From an uncultured Lachnoclostridium sp. (GTDB lineage Bacteria; Bacillota; Clostridia; Lachnospirales; Lachnospiraceae): DNA of 64,000 bases. The translations under genes were made by a program, and so were the position numbers. Where the stretch lies: contig CALWDO010000006.1 in the NCBI GenBank assembly GCA_944376715.1, forward strand, positions 1-64,000, in the 5' to 3' direction. Below the pieces are notes generated by a model, which made no database searches, was not told the DNA's origin, and saw only the letters and a program-made list of their open reading frames with translations. Below are positions 37,062 through 45,940 of the stretch, one piece after another (the first letter of the stretch is position 1; every line of letters starts with the position of its first letter).

Positions 37062-38276
37062 TCATTGTACATAATTCAATGGATTCACATAACTTCCATT
37101 TACAATTACGCCAAAATGCAGATGGGGACCGGTGGAATATCCTGTAGAACCCACGGCCGCAATGGTGTCGCCCTGGGATACCACATCCCCCGCCGAGACA
37201 TAAAGCGCCGACGCGTGCATATATACAGTAGAAATTCCGTTTCCGTGAGAAACCACCACATAATTGCCGGCTGAACTGCTATAGGTGGCTGTAGTCACTC
37301 TTCCTCCCGCTGAAGCTACAATCGCGGAACCGCTGGATGCGCCGATATCAATACCTTTATGATAAGTAGACGCCCCCGCTACCGGAGCAGTTCTCGGTCC
37401 AAACGAGCTGGTGATCCGGTGGCTGGCCGGACAGGGCCACAAAAAGCCGGACGCCCCTCCGTCGCCGTCATCCGCGCTGGCAGCGGCGGCGGCAGCGGCA
37501 GCGATCTGGTTCTCAATCTGTTCCAGCAATTTTTCCTGCTCTGCCAGCTGCTTTTCATATTCACTCTGTTCACCGGAAGCAGACTGGATCTGAGACTGGT
37601 AAGAAGCTATCTCCTGGGATTTGGCATTAATTGCGCTGTTTACCGCGCTCTTCTGCTCCTCTACTTCGTCCAGCATTTCTTCCTGCTCCGCCTTCTCCTG
37701 CTCCAGTTCTTCTTTCTGAGCCTCAATCTGCGCCTGCGTCTCTTTCAATTTTTCCATCATCTGACGGTCGTACTCTGTCATCTGCATGGCGTATTCTGCC
37801 CGGTTTATCATATCCGCCAGACTCTTTGATTCCAACAGCAGTACTAGAAACGATTCATTTCCCTGCTCATACGTATAACGTATGCGAAGTTTCATCATTT
37901 CATACTGATCCGCCGCTTCTGCCTCTGCTTCTTCCAGCTCTGCCGTTTTTACCTGGATCTCCTCTTCTTTATCCTCAATCTGGCCTTCCAGATTCTGGAT
38001 CTGCACAGAAAGAGAATTCACCTGTCCGTCCAGCTGGGTAATATAGGTCTGCAGATCACTTTTGGAACTCTCCAAATCCTGGATTTTGCTCTCTACCGTA
38101 TCGATACTGGATTTGATGGAATCAATCTTGTCTTCGGTGTCTTTCTTTTGCTGTTCCAGATCTTCCGTATCCGCCGCCTCGACGGCCAGAACATCCGTAT
38201 GCGCAGCTGTCCATCCGAACAGGACCGCGCACAGAACCAGAAAAGACAGGCACCTGCGAAACAACCGTGCCCGCAT
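37062..38276 (-). CDS. PcsB/EnvC-like murein hydrolase with coiled coil and M23 domain
   Basis: 404 aa. Signal peptide (SFLVLCAVLFGWTAAH), long coiled coil over residues ~35-255, an alanine run (9 of 10) as linker, then M23 LytM domain with HKGIDIG and HLHFGV zinc ligands. The coiled coil is expected to dock on FtsX, and ATP hydrolysis by FtsE to switch the hydrolase on at the septum. Directly behind ftsX (12 bp). The zinc ligands are intact, so it is probably an active enzyme rather than an EnvC-type activator. Confidence 0.93.
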   Translation of the reverse strand: MRARLFRRCLSFLVLCAVLFGWTAAHTDVLAVEAADTEDLEQQKKDTEDKIDSIKSSIDTVESKIQDLESSKSDLQTYITQLDGQVNSLSVQIQNLEGQIEDKEEEIQVKTAELEEAEAEAADQYEMMKLRIRYTYEQGNESFLVLLLESKSLADMINRAEYAMQMTEYDRQMMEKLKETQAQIEAQKEELEQEKAEQEEMLDEVEEQKSAVNSAINAKSQEIASYQSQIQSASGEQSEYEKQLAEQEKLLEQIENQIAAAAAAAASADDGDGGASGFLWPCPASHRITSSFGPRTAPVAGASTYHKGIDIGASSGSAIVASAGGRVTTATYSSSAGNYVVVSHGNGISTVYMHASALYVSAGDVVSQGDTIAAVGSTGYSTGPHLHFGVIVNGSYVNPLNYVQ

Positions 38277-38288
38277 AACACCCTCCGC

Positions 38289-39197
38289 TTATACTTTCAA
38301 ATGCCGTCTCATAGTGAAAACACTGCCGAAAAGTCCGATACCCACGCCCAGAATCAAGCCCACAGGGATCAGCACCTGGAACAGCTCCCCTGCCGGCAGA
38401 AACTGCATAACGCCGGTTAAAATATTAAACTTGTCCGCGATATATACCACCAGATGTCCATACAGGAAAAACAGAACGATAAGCGGCAGCGCGGCTCCCA
38501 CAACCCCGATCACCATACCTTCGATCAAAAACGGCGCCTTGATGAAAGAATTTTTTGCGCCGATCAGACGCATGATGGCGATTTCTTCTTTTCTCACGGA
38601 AATACCGATCGCCACCGTATTGCTGATCAAAAATACAGCTACCGCCAGCAGCAGTCCGATCACCGCCACGGAAACATAACTTACCAGGCGGTTAAATCCG
38701 GTCAGCATATCCGCAATCATATCAGATTTATTTACTTTTCTTACAATATCAATGGATTCCAGATAATCCACCAGATTCTGCTGCATGGAAACATCCTTCA
38801 TGTAGATTTCCAGATTGGCGCTGTTGGCCAGTGGATTGTCGTCTACAAAAGCTTCTGCTGCTTCCGGATCTCCCTCAAAATAGATCTCCTGATAACTCTT
38901 CCATGCCTCTTCTGCGGATACATACACTACCTTTGAGACCTCGTCCCGGTCCAGGAGTTCTTCTCCCAGTTCCATGATCTGGTCTTCTGAAGTACCCTCG
39001 TTAAACAAAACAGTTACGGCAACGCCCTCTTCTGCTTCTTTCACAAAATGCTGGAAATTCTCTACAATACAGAAAAAAATACCAAACATAAAGATGCACG
39101 CGGCCATAGTCGCCACGGATGCCAGAGAAAAAAGCTTATTTCGCCATATATTCAAAAATCCTTGTTTAAAGCAATACCCTATCGTACTCAGTCTCAT
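38289..39197 (-). CDS. ftsX: Cell division protein FtsX
   Basis: 302 aa, four membrane segments with a large loop between the first two (residues ~45-170). Opens MRLSTIGYCFKQGFLNIWRN as usual for Firmicutes FtsX. Forms the membrane part of the FtsEX complex that regulates a peptidoglycan hydrolase, here most likely the M23 protein encoded next. Start overlaps the ftsE stop by 4 bp. Confidence 0.95.
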   Translation of the reverse strand: MRLSTIGYCFKQGFLNIWRNKLFSLASVATMAACIFMFGIFFCIVENFQHFVKEAEEGVAVTVLFNEGTSEDQIMELGEELLDRDEVSKVVYVSAEEAWKSYQEIYFEGDPEAAEAFVDDNPLANSANLEIYMKDVSMQQNLVDYLESIDIVRKVNKSDMIADMLTGFNRLVSYVSVAVIGLLLAVAVFLISNTVAIGISVRKEEIAIMRLIGAKNSFIKAPFLIEGMVIGVVGAALPLIVLFFLYGHLVVYIADKFNILTGVMQFLPAGELFQVLIPVGLILGVGIGLFGSVFTMRRHLKV

Positions 39198-39874
39198 CCG
39201 ATGTACCCACTTTCTTTAGCATCTTCCACAATGATCCCTTTCTGCATGCGGATCACCCGCTTCTTCAGAGTATTGACGATCGCCTGATCGTGCGTCACCA
39301 CCAGCACAGTGGTCCCGCGGGCGTTGATCTCTTCCAGAAGTTTCATGATCTCTCTGGACGTCTTCGGATCCAGATTACCCGTCGGCTCGTCTGCCAGCAG
39401 AATATCCGGGCTGTTCACCAGAGCGCGGGCAAGAGCCACCCTCTGCTGCTCGCCGCCCGAGAGCTGTCTGGGATACGATTTGTATTTTTCCGCCAGTCCC
39501 ACCAACGAGAGCATCGCCGGCACATTTTTCTTGATCTCCCTGGTCGGCGTCACTACGACCCGCTGCGCAAACGCCACATTTTCATAGACATTGCGGTCTT
39601 TCAGCAGCCGGAAATCCTGGAACACGCATCCGATCTTCCTCCGGTATTTAGGAATCGCGCGTTTTTTCATTCTCCCCAGATTTACCCCGTTCACGCGGAT
39701 TACTCCCGATGTGGGCTCCAGCTCCTTCAGCAGAAGCTTGATCAATGTGGATTTTCCGGAGCCGCTGTCTCCCACCACAAACACAAATTCCCCCCGCTCA
39801 ATATGTAAATTAATCCCGTTAATGGCAGCGACGCCATTGGAATATTCTTTACTGACATTGTCCAGTACTATCAT
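39194..39874 (-). CDS. ftsE: Cell division ATP-binding protein FtsE
   Basis: 226 aa. Walker A GDSGSGKST, signature LSGGEQQRVALARAL, Walker B LLADEPTGNLD: a complete ABC ATPase of standard FtsE length. Cytoplasmic partner of FtsX. The ribosome site is weak (GGAAGAAG); the gene lies 21 bp after the PucR-type regulator. Confidence 0.96.
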   Translation of the reverse strand: MIVLDNVSKEYSNGVAAINGINLHIERGEFVFVVGDSGSGKSTLIKLLLKELEPTSGVIRVNGVNLGRMKKRAIPKYRRKIGCVFQDFRLLKDRNVYENVAFAQRVVVTPTREIKKNVPAMLSLVGLAEKYKSYPRQLSGGEQQRVALARALVNSPDILLADEPTGNLDPKTSREIMKLLEEINARGTTVLVVTHDQAIVNTLKKRVIRMQKGIIVEDAKESGYIG

Positions 39875-39895
39875 GGAACTTCTTCTTCCGCCTTT

Positions 39896-40981
39896 CTAAT
39901 AATCCAGTGTCTCCATATACTTCATGTATTTCACTACCATCAGCGCGATCTTGAACGTGATGGCGTCCTCAAATACGCGCAGATCCAGGCCTGTGGATTT
40001 CTGCAGTTTATCCAGACGGTAAACCAGAGTATTTCTATGGATATACAGCTGTCTGGAAGTCTCAGAAACATTCAGGCTGTTCTCAAAAAACTTATTGATC
40101 GTGGTAAGGGTCTCCTCGTCGAAGTCATCCGGCGATCTTCCGTCAAAGATCTCCCTGATAAACATCTTGCAGAGAGGAATAGGCAGCTGATAGATCAGTC
40201 TGCCGATGCCCAGATCGCTGTAGGCATTGATCGCGCGGTCGTCAAAAAAGATCTTGCCCACATCCAGCGCCATACGCGCTTCCTTATAGGAACTGGATAC
40301 CTCCTTGATCTCATTCACAATCGTTCCCAGGGCCACGCGGATATCTTCGCCTTCCTGCTCTACGGCATCCTTCATATCCTTCGCCACTTTGTACATCTCT
40401 TCGTAACCTTCTCCGGGCGCCAGCTCCTTCACCACGATGACATTCTTCTCATCTACCGCGGTGACAAAGTCTTTGGATTTGGGTCCCAGATACGCGCGGA
40501 TCGTCTCCAGGGCCGCGTTTACCCGGTCCCGGTTGCTCTCTATAATAAATACCACGCGCCGTACTTCGGTCGCAATATGCAGTTTTTTGGCACGATTGTA
40601 AATATCTACCAGAAGAAGGTTGTCCAGGAGCAGATTCTTGATAAAGTTATCCTTATCAAAACGCTCTTTGTATGCGGTCAGAAGGCTGGAAAGTTGAAAT
40701 GCCGCCAGTTTCCCCACCATGTATACATCGTCGCTGGAGCCTTTTGCCAAAAGAATATATTCCAGCTGATTTTCGTCAAACACCTTAAAAAACTGGTACC
40801 CATGCACCACCTGGCTGTCCGCCGGAGACGCGATAAAAGCCGCCACATCCGATGTGCAGTCTTCCGGCTGCTTTTCTGTGGACGCCAGCGCCTGTCCTTC
40901 CATATCCAGAACACAGAGGTCAATTCTGGTAATCTCTTTTAGTCCGTCAATCGTATTTTGGAGTATCTGGTTTGATATCAT
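39896..40981 (-). CDS. PucR/CdaR-type regulator upstream of ftsE
   Basis: 361 aa. N-terminal sugar-diacid-recognition-like domain (ISNQILQNTIDGLKEITRID), middle region, and C-terminal PucR helix-turn-helix FFENSLNVSETSRQLYIHRN. Same class as the regulator at 14551 but without its extra N-terminal domain. In this order ahead of ftsE it recurs in Lachnospiraceae as far as I recall. It may sense a small acid and could tie division-site hydrolysis to nutrition; that is inference. Start follows AAAGGAG. Confidence 0.87.
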   Translation of the reverse strand: MISNQILQNTIDGLKEITRIDLCVLDMEGQALASTEKQPEDCTSDVAAFIASPADSQVVHGYQFFKVFDENQLEYILLAKGSSDDVYMVGKLAAFQLSSLLTAYKERFDKDNFIKNLLLDNLLLVDIYNRAKKLHIATEVRRVVFIIESNRDRVNAALETIRAYLGPKSKDFVTAVDEKNVIVVKELAPGEGYEEMYKVAKDMKDAVEQEGEDIRVALGTIVNEIKEVSSSYKEARMALDVGKIFFDDRAINAYSDLGIGRLIYQLPIPLCKMFIREIFDGRSPDDFDEETLTTINKFFENSLNVSETSRQLYIHRNTLVYRLDKLQKSTGLDLRVFEDAITFKIALMVVKYMKYMETLDY

Positions 40982-41266
40982 GTTTTTTCTCCTTTACAAA
41001 ATATTGTTTGTGCAAACTCCCAAAGAAAATATCGGCGAAAAACGGGCAATTTTCCGCAGATACAAAATACCTATGTTATATACTAATGCAAAATAGCAAA
41101 AAAAGAAAGAGGGTATTTCAGTTTTTTTATGCACAACCTCTCTCTTTCATTTATTTTTCTCTAATTTTTCCCTTATGCATTATTCATAAAAACCGGAACG
41201 CCGTTCATAAATCCGTCCCTGCCTTCATAGAGTATAACAAAGAATCTGCAACCAGGAGCCTTATCC

Positions 41267-41701
41267 ATGAGTGCCAAAACCAGAATATGGGTCTTCCATA
41301 TGAAAGAACTGATCTATACAGCTGTCTTTATCGTTCTCGGAATCTTCCTGCTGCTGCTTATGATCTTCATGTTTTCCGGAAATCCGGAACAGGAAAACAC
41401 AGCGGAGGTTCCAACCAAATACACGGCAGGCGTCTATACGGCTTCCATGATCCTGGGCGGAAATTCCGTAGAAATCGCAGTCACTGTAGATGAGGATTAC
41501 ATTTCTTCCATCGAATTCCGGCAGCTGGACGAGACTGTTTCCGCCATGTATCCGCTCATGGAGCCGTCTCTGGAGTCGTTGTCTGAACAGATCTGCGCGT
41601 CCCAGTCCCTGGAAAACATTTCCTATTCAGAAGACAGCCAGTACACCTCCCTGATGCTTTTGAGCGCTATACAGACCGCCCTGTCCAAAGCTGAAAACTG
41701 A
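41267..41701 (+). CDS. Small membrane-anchored protein, unknown function
   Basis: 144 aa. One N-terminal membrane segment (AVFIVLGIFLLLLMIFMF) followed by an extracytoplasmic domain with TAGVYTASMILGGNSVEIAV and TVDEDYISSIEFRQLDE, a strand order like FMN-binding/YpeB-like small domains, but the flavin-attachment motif is not visible. Start follows AGGAG. Monocistronic between the PucR gene and a convergent Nudix gene. The 285-bp region before it has A+T-rich DNA with an imperfect hairpin near 41107-41150 and no other gene. Confidence 0.65.
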   Translation: MSAKTRIWVFHMKELIYTAVFIVLGIFLLLLMIFMFSGNPEQENTAEVPTKYTAGVYTASMILGGNSVEIAVTVDEDYISSIEFRQLDETVSAMYPLMEPSLESLSEQICASQSLENISYSEDSQYTSLMLLSAIQTALSKAEN

Positions 41702-41707
41702 TGCCTG

Positions 41708-42358
41708 TCACTGTCGGATATAAATCCCCTGTGACTCAATCCATTCGTCCAGTTCAGACAGGCAATCTTCGTTCCAGGTGGGGCTGAGTTCATGCGCCAG
41801 CGTTTTATCCGCATAATCCATAATTCTTTCGTACTCGCCGGGATGGACGCAGAACAGTTCTTTTCTGCTGTCCATCATTTTCCGGCACTCTTTCATGTCC
41901 ATCCAGATCACGGACTCTACTTCATCCTTCTGCAGGCAAAGCGCTTCTATCGGGACGTCTTTTACCAACACATAGACGGCGCTGACTTCCCGGTCATAGA
42001 CTTTCTTCCCGCGAAAAGTCTGGCGTACCGTCTCCTGGTTCAGGAAAAGCCTCTCCAATTCTTCCGGCTTTACTTCCAGTCCCAGTTCTTCCTTCAGCTC
42101 CCGTACCGCCGCCTCAGGAAAATCCTCCTCTGCGTCCAGATGTCCGGCTGCGGATACGTCCAGGCATCCGGGGAAGATATCCTTTTCCTGGGACCTTTTT
42201 TGCAGCAGGACCTCCGGCCTGCCGGTCTCTTTATTACTGCGGATCACCCATACGTGAGCAGTTCCATGGATATCTCCATCCCGATGTACCAGTTCCCGTT
42301 CCTTCATCTCTCCGGTTCTGTTGCCGTCCCAGTCTCTGATATCAAAATATTCGCTCAT
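41708..42358 (-). CDS. Nudix hydrolase, isopentenyl-diphosphate isomerase-like
   Basis: 216 aa. Complete Nudix box: G-HLDAE-E-DFPEAAV-RELKEELGL. The N-terminus HVWVIRSNKETGRPEVLLQK, then DIFPGCLDVSAAGHL resembles the YfcD/IDI-like group, which hydrolyses or isomerises diphosphates. Start overlaps the LspA-like gene by 4 bp. Substrate uncertain. Confidence 0.88.
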   Translation of the reverse strand: MSEYFDIRDWDGNRTGEMKERELVHRDGDIHGTAHVWVIRSNKETGRPEVLLQKRSQEKDIFPGCLDVSAAGHLDAEEDFPEAAVRELKEELGLEVKPEELERLFLNQETVRQTFRGKKVYDREVSAVYVLVKDVPIEALCLQKDEVESVIWMDMKECRKMMDSRKELFCVHPGEYERIMDYADKTLAHELSPTWNEDCLSELDEWIESQGIYIRQ

Positions 42359-42819
42359 ACGCGCTCCTTCTGTCCGATGCTGATCATCAGTGCCCCTGCA
42401 AATATGAACAGATCCGCAAGATTGAAAACCAGTCTGCCAAATTTCCCGTTTGGCAGGCGGAAGCGCAGATAGTCCACTACATATCCTTTCTTGCAGCGTT
42501 CATACAGGTTGGACAGGGCGCCTCCCACCAGGAAGGCAAATCCTGTCTTTTGTATATCTCTGTCCTCTTTCCAAAGCAGACGCAGAAAACAAGCCGCACA
42601 TCCGACTGTTATCAGACCGCTTGTTCCCGCGATTGCGGGCATATGCCCTTCCATCTTTCCCCCCGCAGTTCCTTTGTTATGAAGCCGTTCCAGGCGAATC
42701 TTTCCGCCGCAGACATCTATCCCCTTTTCCATCTCCGGATGCTGTTCAACCTCGCTCCTGACCGCCTGGCCGATCTGGAACAATCCCAGCGCAAGCTGGA
42801 TAAACACCAATTTCTTCAT
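42355..42819 (-). CDS. Signal peptidase II-like protein (LspA family, variant)
   Basis: 154 aa, four membrane segments. Both catalytic aspartate motifs are present: GYVVDYLRF and FNLADLFIF. The family motif GN-x-x-DR reads SNLYER here, and the N-terminal part is less hydrophobic than in typical LspA, with a charged stretch SEVEQHPEMEKG. It may be a second, specialised prolipoprotein peptidase rather than the housekeeping one. It lies 2 bp behind clpX. Confidence 0.75.
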   Translation of the reverse strand: MKKLVFIQLALGLFQIGQAVRSEVEQHPEMEKGIDVCGGKIRLERLHNKGTAGGKMEGHMPAIAGTSGLITVGCAACFLRLLWKEDRDIQKTGFAFLVGGALSNLYERCKKGYVVDYLRFRLPNGKFGRLVFNLADLFIFAGALMISIGQKERV

Positions 42820-42821
42820 TT

Positions 42822-44270
42822 TTACCCCTGCATTTCCAATGCCGGAACGCCGCGCAGCGTGATCAGCGGGCCGCCCCTGTGTTCAATATAATCTCCGGTA
42901 ATCGTCACCTGTCCGATATTATCGTCTTTCGGAATCTCATACATAATATCCAGCATAAAATCTTCGATGATCGCCCGAAGCGCACGGGCTCCCGTATCTT
43001 TCTCCATGGCCTTTCTGGCGATCGCCCTCAGGGCATCATCGGTAAACTCCAGTTTCACCTCGTCTAACGCCAGCAGTTTCTGATACTGCTTCAGGATCGC
43101 ATTTTTCGGTTCCTTCAGTATCTGCACCATCATATCTTCATCCAGGGCGTCCAGCGTGAATATAATCGGCAGTCTTCCGATAAACTCCGGGATCATACCA
43201 AAGTTGCGGATATCCTCCACGGTCACTTTCCGAAGCAGATTTTTGTCGTTATCATATTTATCCTTCAGGTCCGCCCGGAATCCGATCGAAGACTGTTTAT
43301 TCAAACGTTCCTTGATAATATTTTCCAGTTCCGGAAAAGCGCCGCCACAGATAAACAGGATATTTTTTGTATTGACTGTCTCCAGCGGCACCATAGCGTT
43401 TTTACTGTTGGCGCCCACCGGCACCTCCACGTCCGCCCCTTCCAAAAGCTTCAGAAGCCCCTGCTGCACAGACTCCCCGCTCACGTCTCTCTGGTTGGTG
43501 TTGCGCTTCTTGGCGATCTTGTCTATCTCGTCGATGAACACGATCCCGCGCTCCGCCTTTTCCACATCATTGTCCGCGGCTGCCAGCAGCTTGGAGAGTA
43601 CGCTCTCGATATCGTCTCCGATGTATCCCGCTTCCGTCAGGGAAGTGGCGTCCGCGATGGCAAGCGGCACATCCAGCAATTTTGCCAGAGTCTTCACCAG
43701 ATAGGTCTTTCCGCTTCCGGTGGGGCCGATCATCAGCATGTTGGACTTCTCGATCTCGATTCCGTCCGCCTCCGGCCCTGCCGCCACTCGTTTATAATGA
43801 TTGTATACCGCCACCGAGATTACCTTCTTGGCCTTTTCCTGACCGATGACATATTCATCCAGGCTGGCTTTGATCTTGTGCGGCGCAGGAATAGAATGAA
43901 TATCAAACTTTTTCTGCGGTTCCTTTGCTTCCTCGGCTGCCGCTTTTTTCTTGACCTTCTGCCGCCTCGGAATCATATTCTGCAGATCAGACAGATTGAT
44001 CATACTGATATTGGGCATCTTGGAAAAATCCATCTTGCTGTAATCAATATTGCCATTATTCATCATATCCATCGTGCGCTGCATACATTCCGCACAGATA
44101 CTGATGTCTTTAGTCAGATGGATCATCTTCCCCGCTTTGCTCTCCGGCCTGTGGCATACAAAGCAGACGTCCTCATACTGGGTGTCTTTTTCATCTTCCT
44201 GTGTATGTTCCGCCGGTCCGTTTTCTTCTTTCGTTATCTCTTCATTTGTATTGAATTCTTTTTCATCCAT
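42822..44270 (-). CDS. ClpX-like AAA+ unfoldase, divergent paralogue
   Basis: 482 aa from ATG at 44270 (AAAGGGG upstream). Zinc domain with C36, C39, C59, C62; Walker A GPTGSGKT (182-189); Walker B IVFIDEID (243-250); the ClpP-docking tripeptide IGF (329-331) is kept; RLPI and pore-region GADVEVPVG-like strings are present. Compared with standard ClpX (~420 aa) it has an acidic N-terminal extension of ~30 residues and a ~60-residue Met/Asn-rich linker between zinc and AAA+ domains. No clpP or tig gene adjacent, so it is probably an additional ClpX. Confidence 0.88.
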   Translation of the reverse strand: MDEKEFNTNEEITKEENGPAEHTQEDEKDTQYEDVCFVCHRPESKAGKMIHLTKDISICAECMQRTMDMMNNGNIDYSKMDFSKMPNISMINLSDLQNMIPRRQKVKKKAAAEEAKEPQKKFDIHSIPAPHKIKASLDEYVIGQEKAKKVISVAVYNHYKRVAAGPEADGIEIEKSNMLMIGPTGSGKTYLVKTLAKLLDVPLAIADATSLTEAGYIGDDIESVLSKLLAAADNDVEKAERGIVFIDEIDKIAKKRNTNQRDVSGESVQQGLLKLLEGADVEVPVGANSKNAMVPLETVNTKNILFICGGAFPELENIIKERLNKQSSIGFRADLKDKYDNDKNLLRKVTVEDIRNFGMIPEFIGRLPIIFTLDALDEDMMVQILKEPKNAILKQYQKLLALDEVKLEFTDDALRAIARKAMEKDTGARALRAIIEDFMLDIMYEIPKDDNIGQVTITGDYIEHRGGPLITLRGVPALEMQG

Positions 44271-44355
44271 AGATTGTAATTCCCCTTTTCTAACATAACA
44301 AATTATAAAGCATCCCGCAAAGGGGGACAAGTAAACTTTTTATGAATTATGCCAA

Positions 44356-44395
44356 AAGGCTGCCGCCAGTCCTTCTTCGGACCCGCGGCAGCCTT
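44356..44395 (-). terminator. Terminator of the HtrA gene
   Basis: Perfect 11-bp stem AAGGCTGCCGC / GCGGCAGCCTT; on the minus strand followed by TTGGC with only a short T run. Confidence 0.7.
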
Positions 44396-44423
44396 AGTTT
44401 GCTGCTCCCTGTCACTGATTGCT

Positions 44424-45782
44424 TTATTCCGCTTCTACCGCTCCTGCCTCCTGTGCCGAGCTGAGTGTCACATCTACTGTGATCTCTTCATACTGCGTGC
44501 CGTTTCCTCTCTGTATGGTCAGGGAAACCGTTTCTCCGGCAGAGTAGTAACCCAGCAGATCAATCAACTGCTCACTTCCTGTAATCGTATTTCCGTCCAG
44601 TCCGGTAATAATATCGCCAGTCTGGATACCTGCCTTCTGCGCAGCCGCTCCGTCCGTTACCGTGCTGACATATACACCGGCAGGTATGTTATAACTCTTG
44701 GACGCCTGATCCGTCACATCCAGGCAGGTGATTCCCAGATAACCCTTCTGATCTTCATTGACTCTGTCTCTGGTCTCCCGAAGCATCAGTTCATTGATGA
44801 TAGATTCCACATCTGAGATCGGGATCGCATAACCCATACCCTCTACATCTTCAGAGACAAATTTCACGGAGTTGATGCCGATCAGTTCGCCCTTGCTGTT
44901 CAGAAGCGCTCCGCCGCTGTTGCCCGGGTTGATCGCCGCATCCGTCTGGATCATCATCTGGGTAGTGGAAGATCCGTCTTCATTGGTAGCTGTCACTTCA
45001 CGGTTCAACGCACTGATAATACCGGAAGTTACAGACAGGCCAAAACCATATGCGTTTCCGATAGCCACTACCGGCTGGCCTACTTCCAAAGAAGTAGAAT
45101 CACCGATGGTAGCGACTTTAATATTATTCAGCGTCTCTTCCGGGATATCGCTCAGCTGTACCGCTATCACCGCGATATCTTTGTCTTCGTTGCTGCCTTT
45201 TACGCTGGCGGAAATCACGTTTTCATCATCTGCCGCTTCATTGTCCGAATTAAAGTACACGCTCAGTTCCTTTGCCCCGGAGATCACGTGATAGTTTGTC
45301 ACAATCAACAGTTCCGTATCATTCTGACCAATGATAATACCGGATCCGCTGGACTGACTTTCCTGCTGATAGGTTCCAAAGATCGTCTGAAACTCTGTAG
45401 TACCCACGTTGCTGATGGAAACCACCGATGAAATGCAGTTTGCCACAATATCTGACACATCATACACGTCGTTGGTCTGTGTAGATACTGTAGTCGGCGA
45501 CACTGTAGTGGAAGCCTGCGCGCTCTCTGCAGTACCCGTCTCTCCCAGCAGCTGGTTCCCCGCGTAGCGGACTCCTGTAAACGCTGCTCCGGATACGCTG
45601 CCAAATACCAGCGCCAATACCAGACATTTGGCAACCGTCCTTCCGAACCCGCCTTTTTTCTTCGGTTTTTTCGGCTGGTTCATCGCCTCCGCGGAATTAT
45701 AGTGTGTATAGCTGCTGCTTGTATCATAATAGCTGCCCGTCGCAAAGCTGTCATCTTTTCTCATATCATTATCTTCATACAT
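44424..45782 (-). CDS. htrA: HtrA/DegP-like serine protease
   Basis: 452 aa. Cytoplasmic N-terminus, one membrane anchor (~52-75), chymotrypsin-like protease with triad H165 (TNYHVISG), D202 (KDIAVIAV) and S289 (GNSGGAL), then one PDZ domain (~360-440, AGIQTGDIITGLDGNTITG). Envelope quality control. Start follows AAAGGAG. Divergent from the DUF3048 lipoprotein across a 158-bp gap, which carries promoters for both. Confidence 0.94.
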   Translation of the reverse strand: MYEDNDMRKDDSFATGSYYDTSSSYTHYNSAEAMNQPKKPKKKGGFGRTVAKCLVLALVFGSVSGAAFTGVRYAGNQLLGETGTAESAQASTTVSPTTVSTQTNDVYDVSDIVANCISSVVSISNVGTTEFQTIFGTYQQESQSSGSGIIIGQNDTELLIVTNYHVISGAKELSVYFNSDNEAADDENVISASVKGSNEDKDIAVIAVQLSDIPEETLNNIKVATIGDSTSLEVGQPVVAIGNAYGFGLSVTSGIISALNREVTATNEDGSSTTQMMIQTDAAINPGNSGGALLNSKGELIGINSVKFVSEDVEGMGYAIPISDVESIINELMLRETRDRVNEDQKGYLGITCLDVTDQASKSYNIPAGVYVSTVTDGAAAQKAGIQTGDIITGLDGNTITGSEQLIDLLGYYSAGETVSLTIQRGNGTQYEEITVDVTLSSAQEAGAVEAE

Positions 45783-45940
45783 GATGCTTTCTCCTTTCCA
45801 TGTAAAACATTTCCTTTCTTTTGTGCTTTTAATATAGCAGTCATTTGTGATAGAATTGTGATAAATACTTTAAAAAAAATTGAAATGGGTGTATACTGGG
45901 AAAACCGAGAACCATTTCAAAAAGAAAGGATCATAATTAC

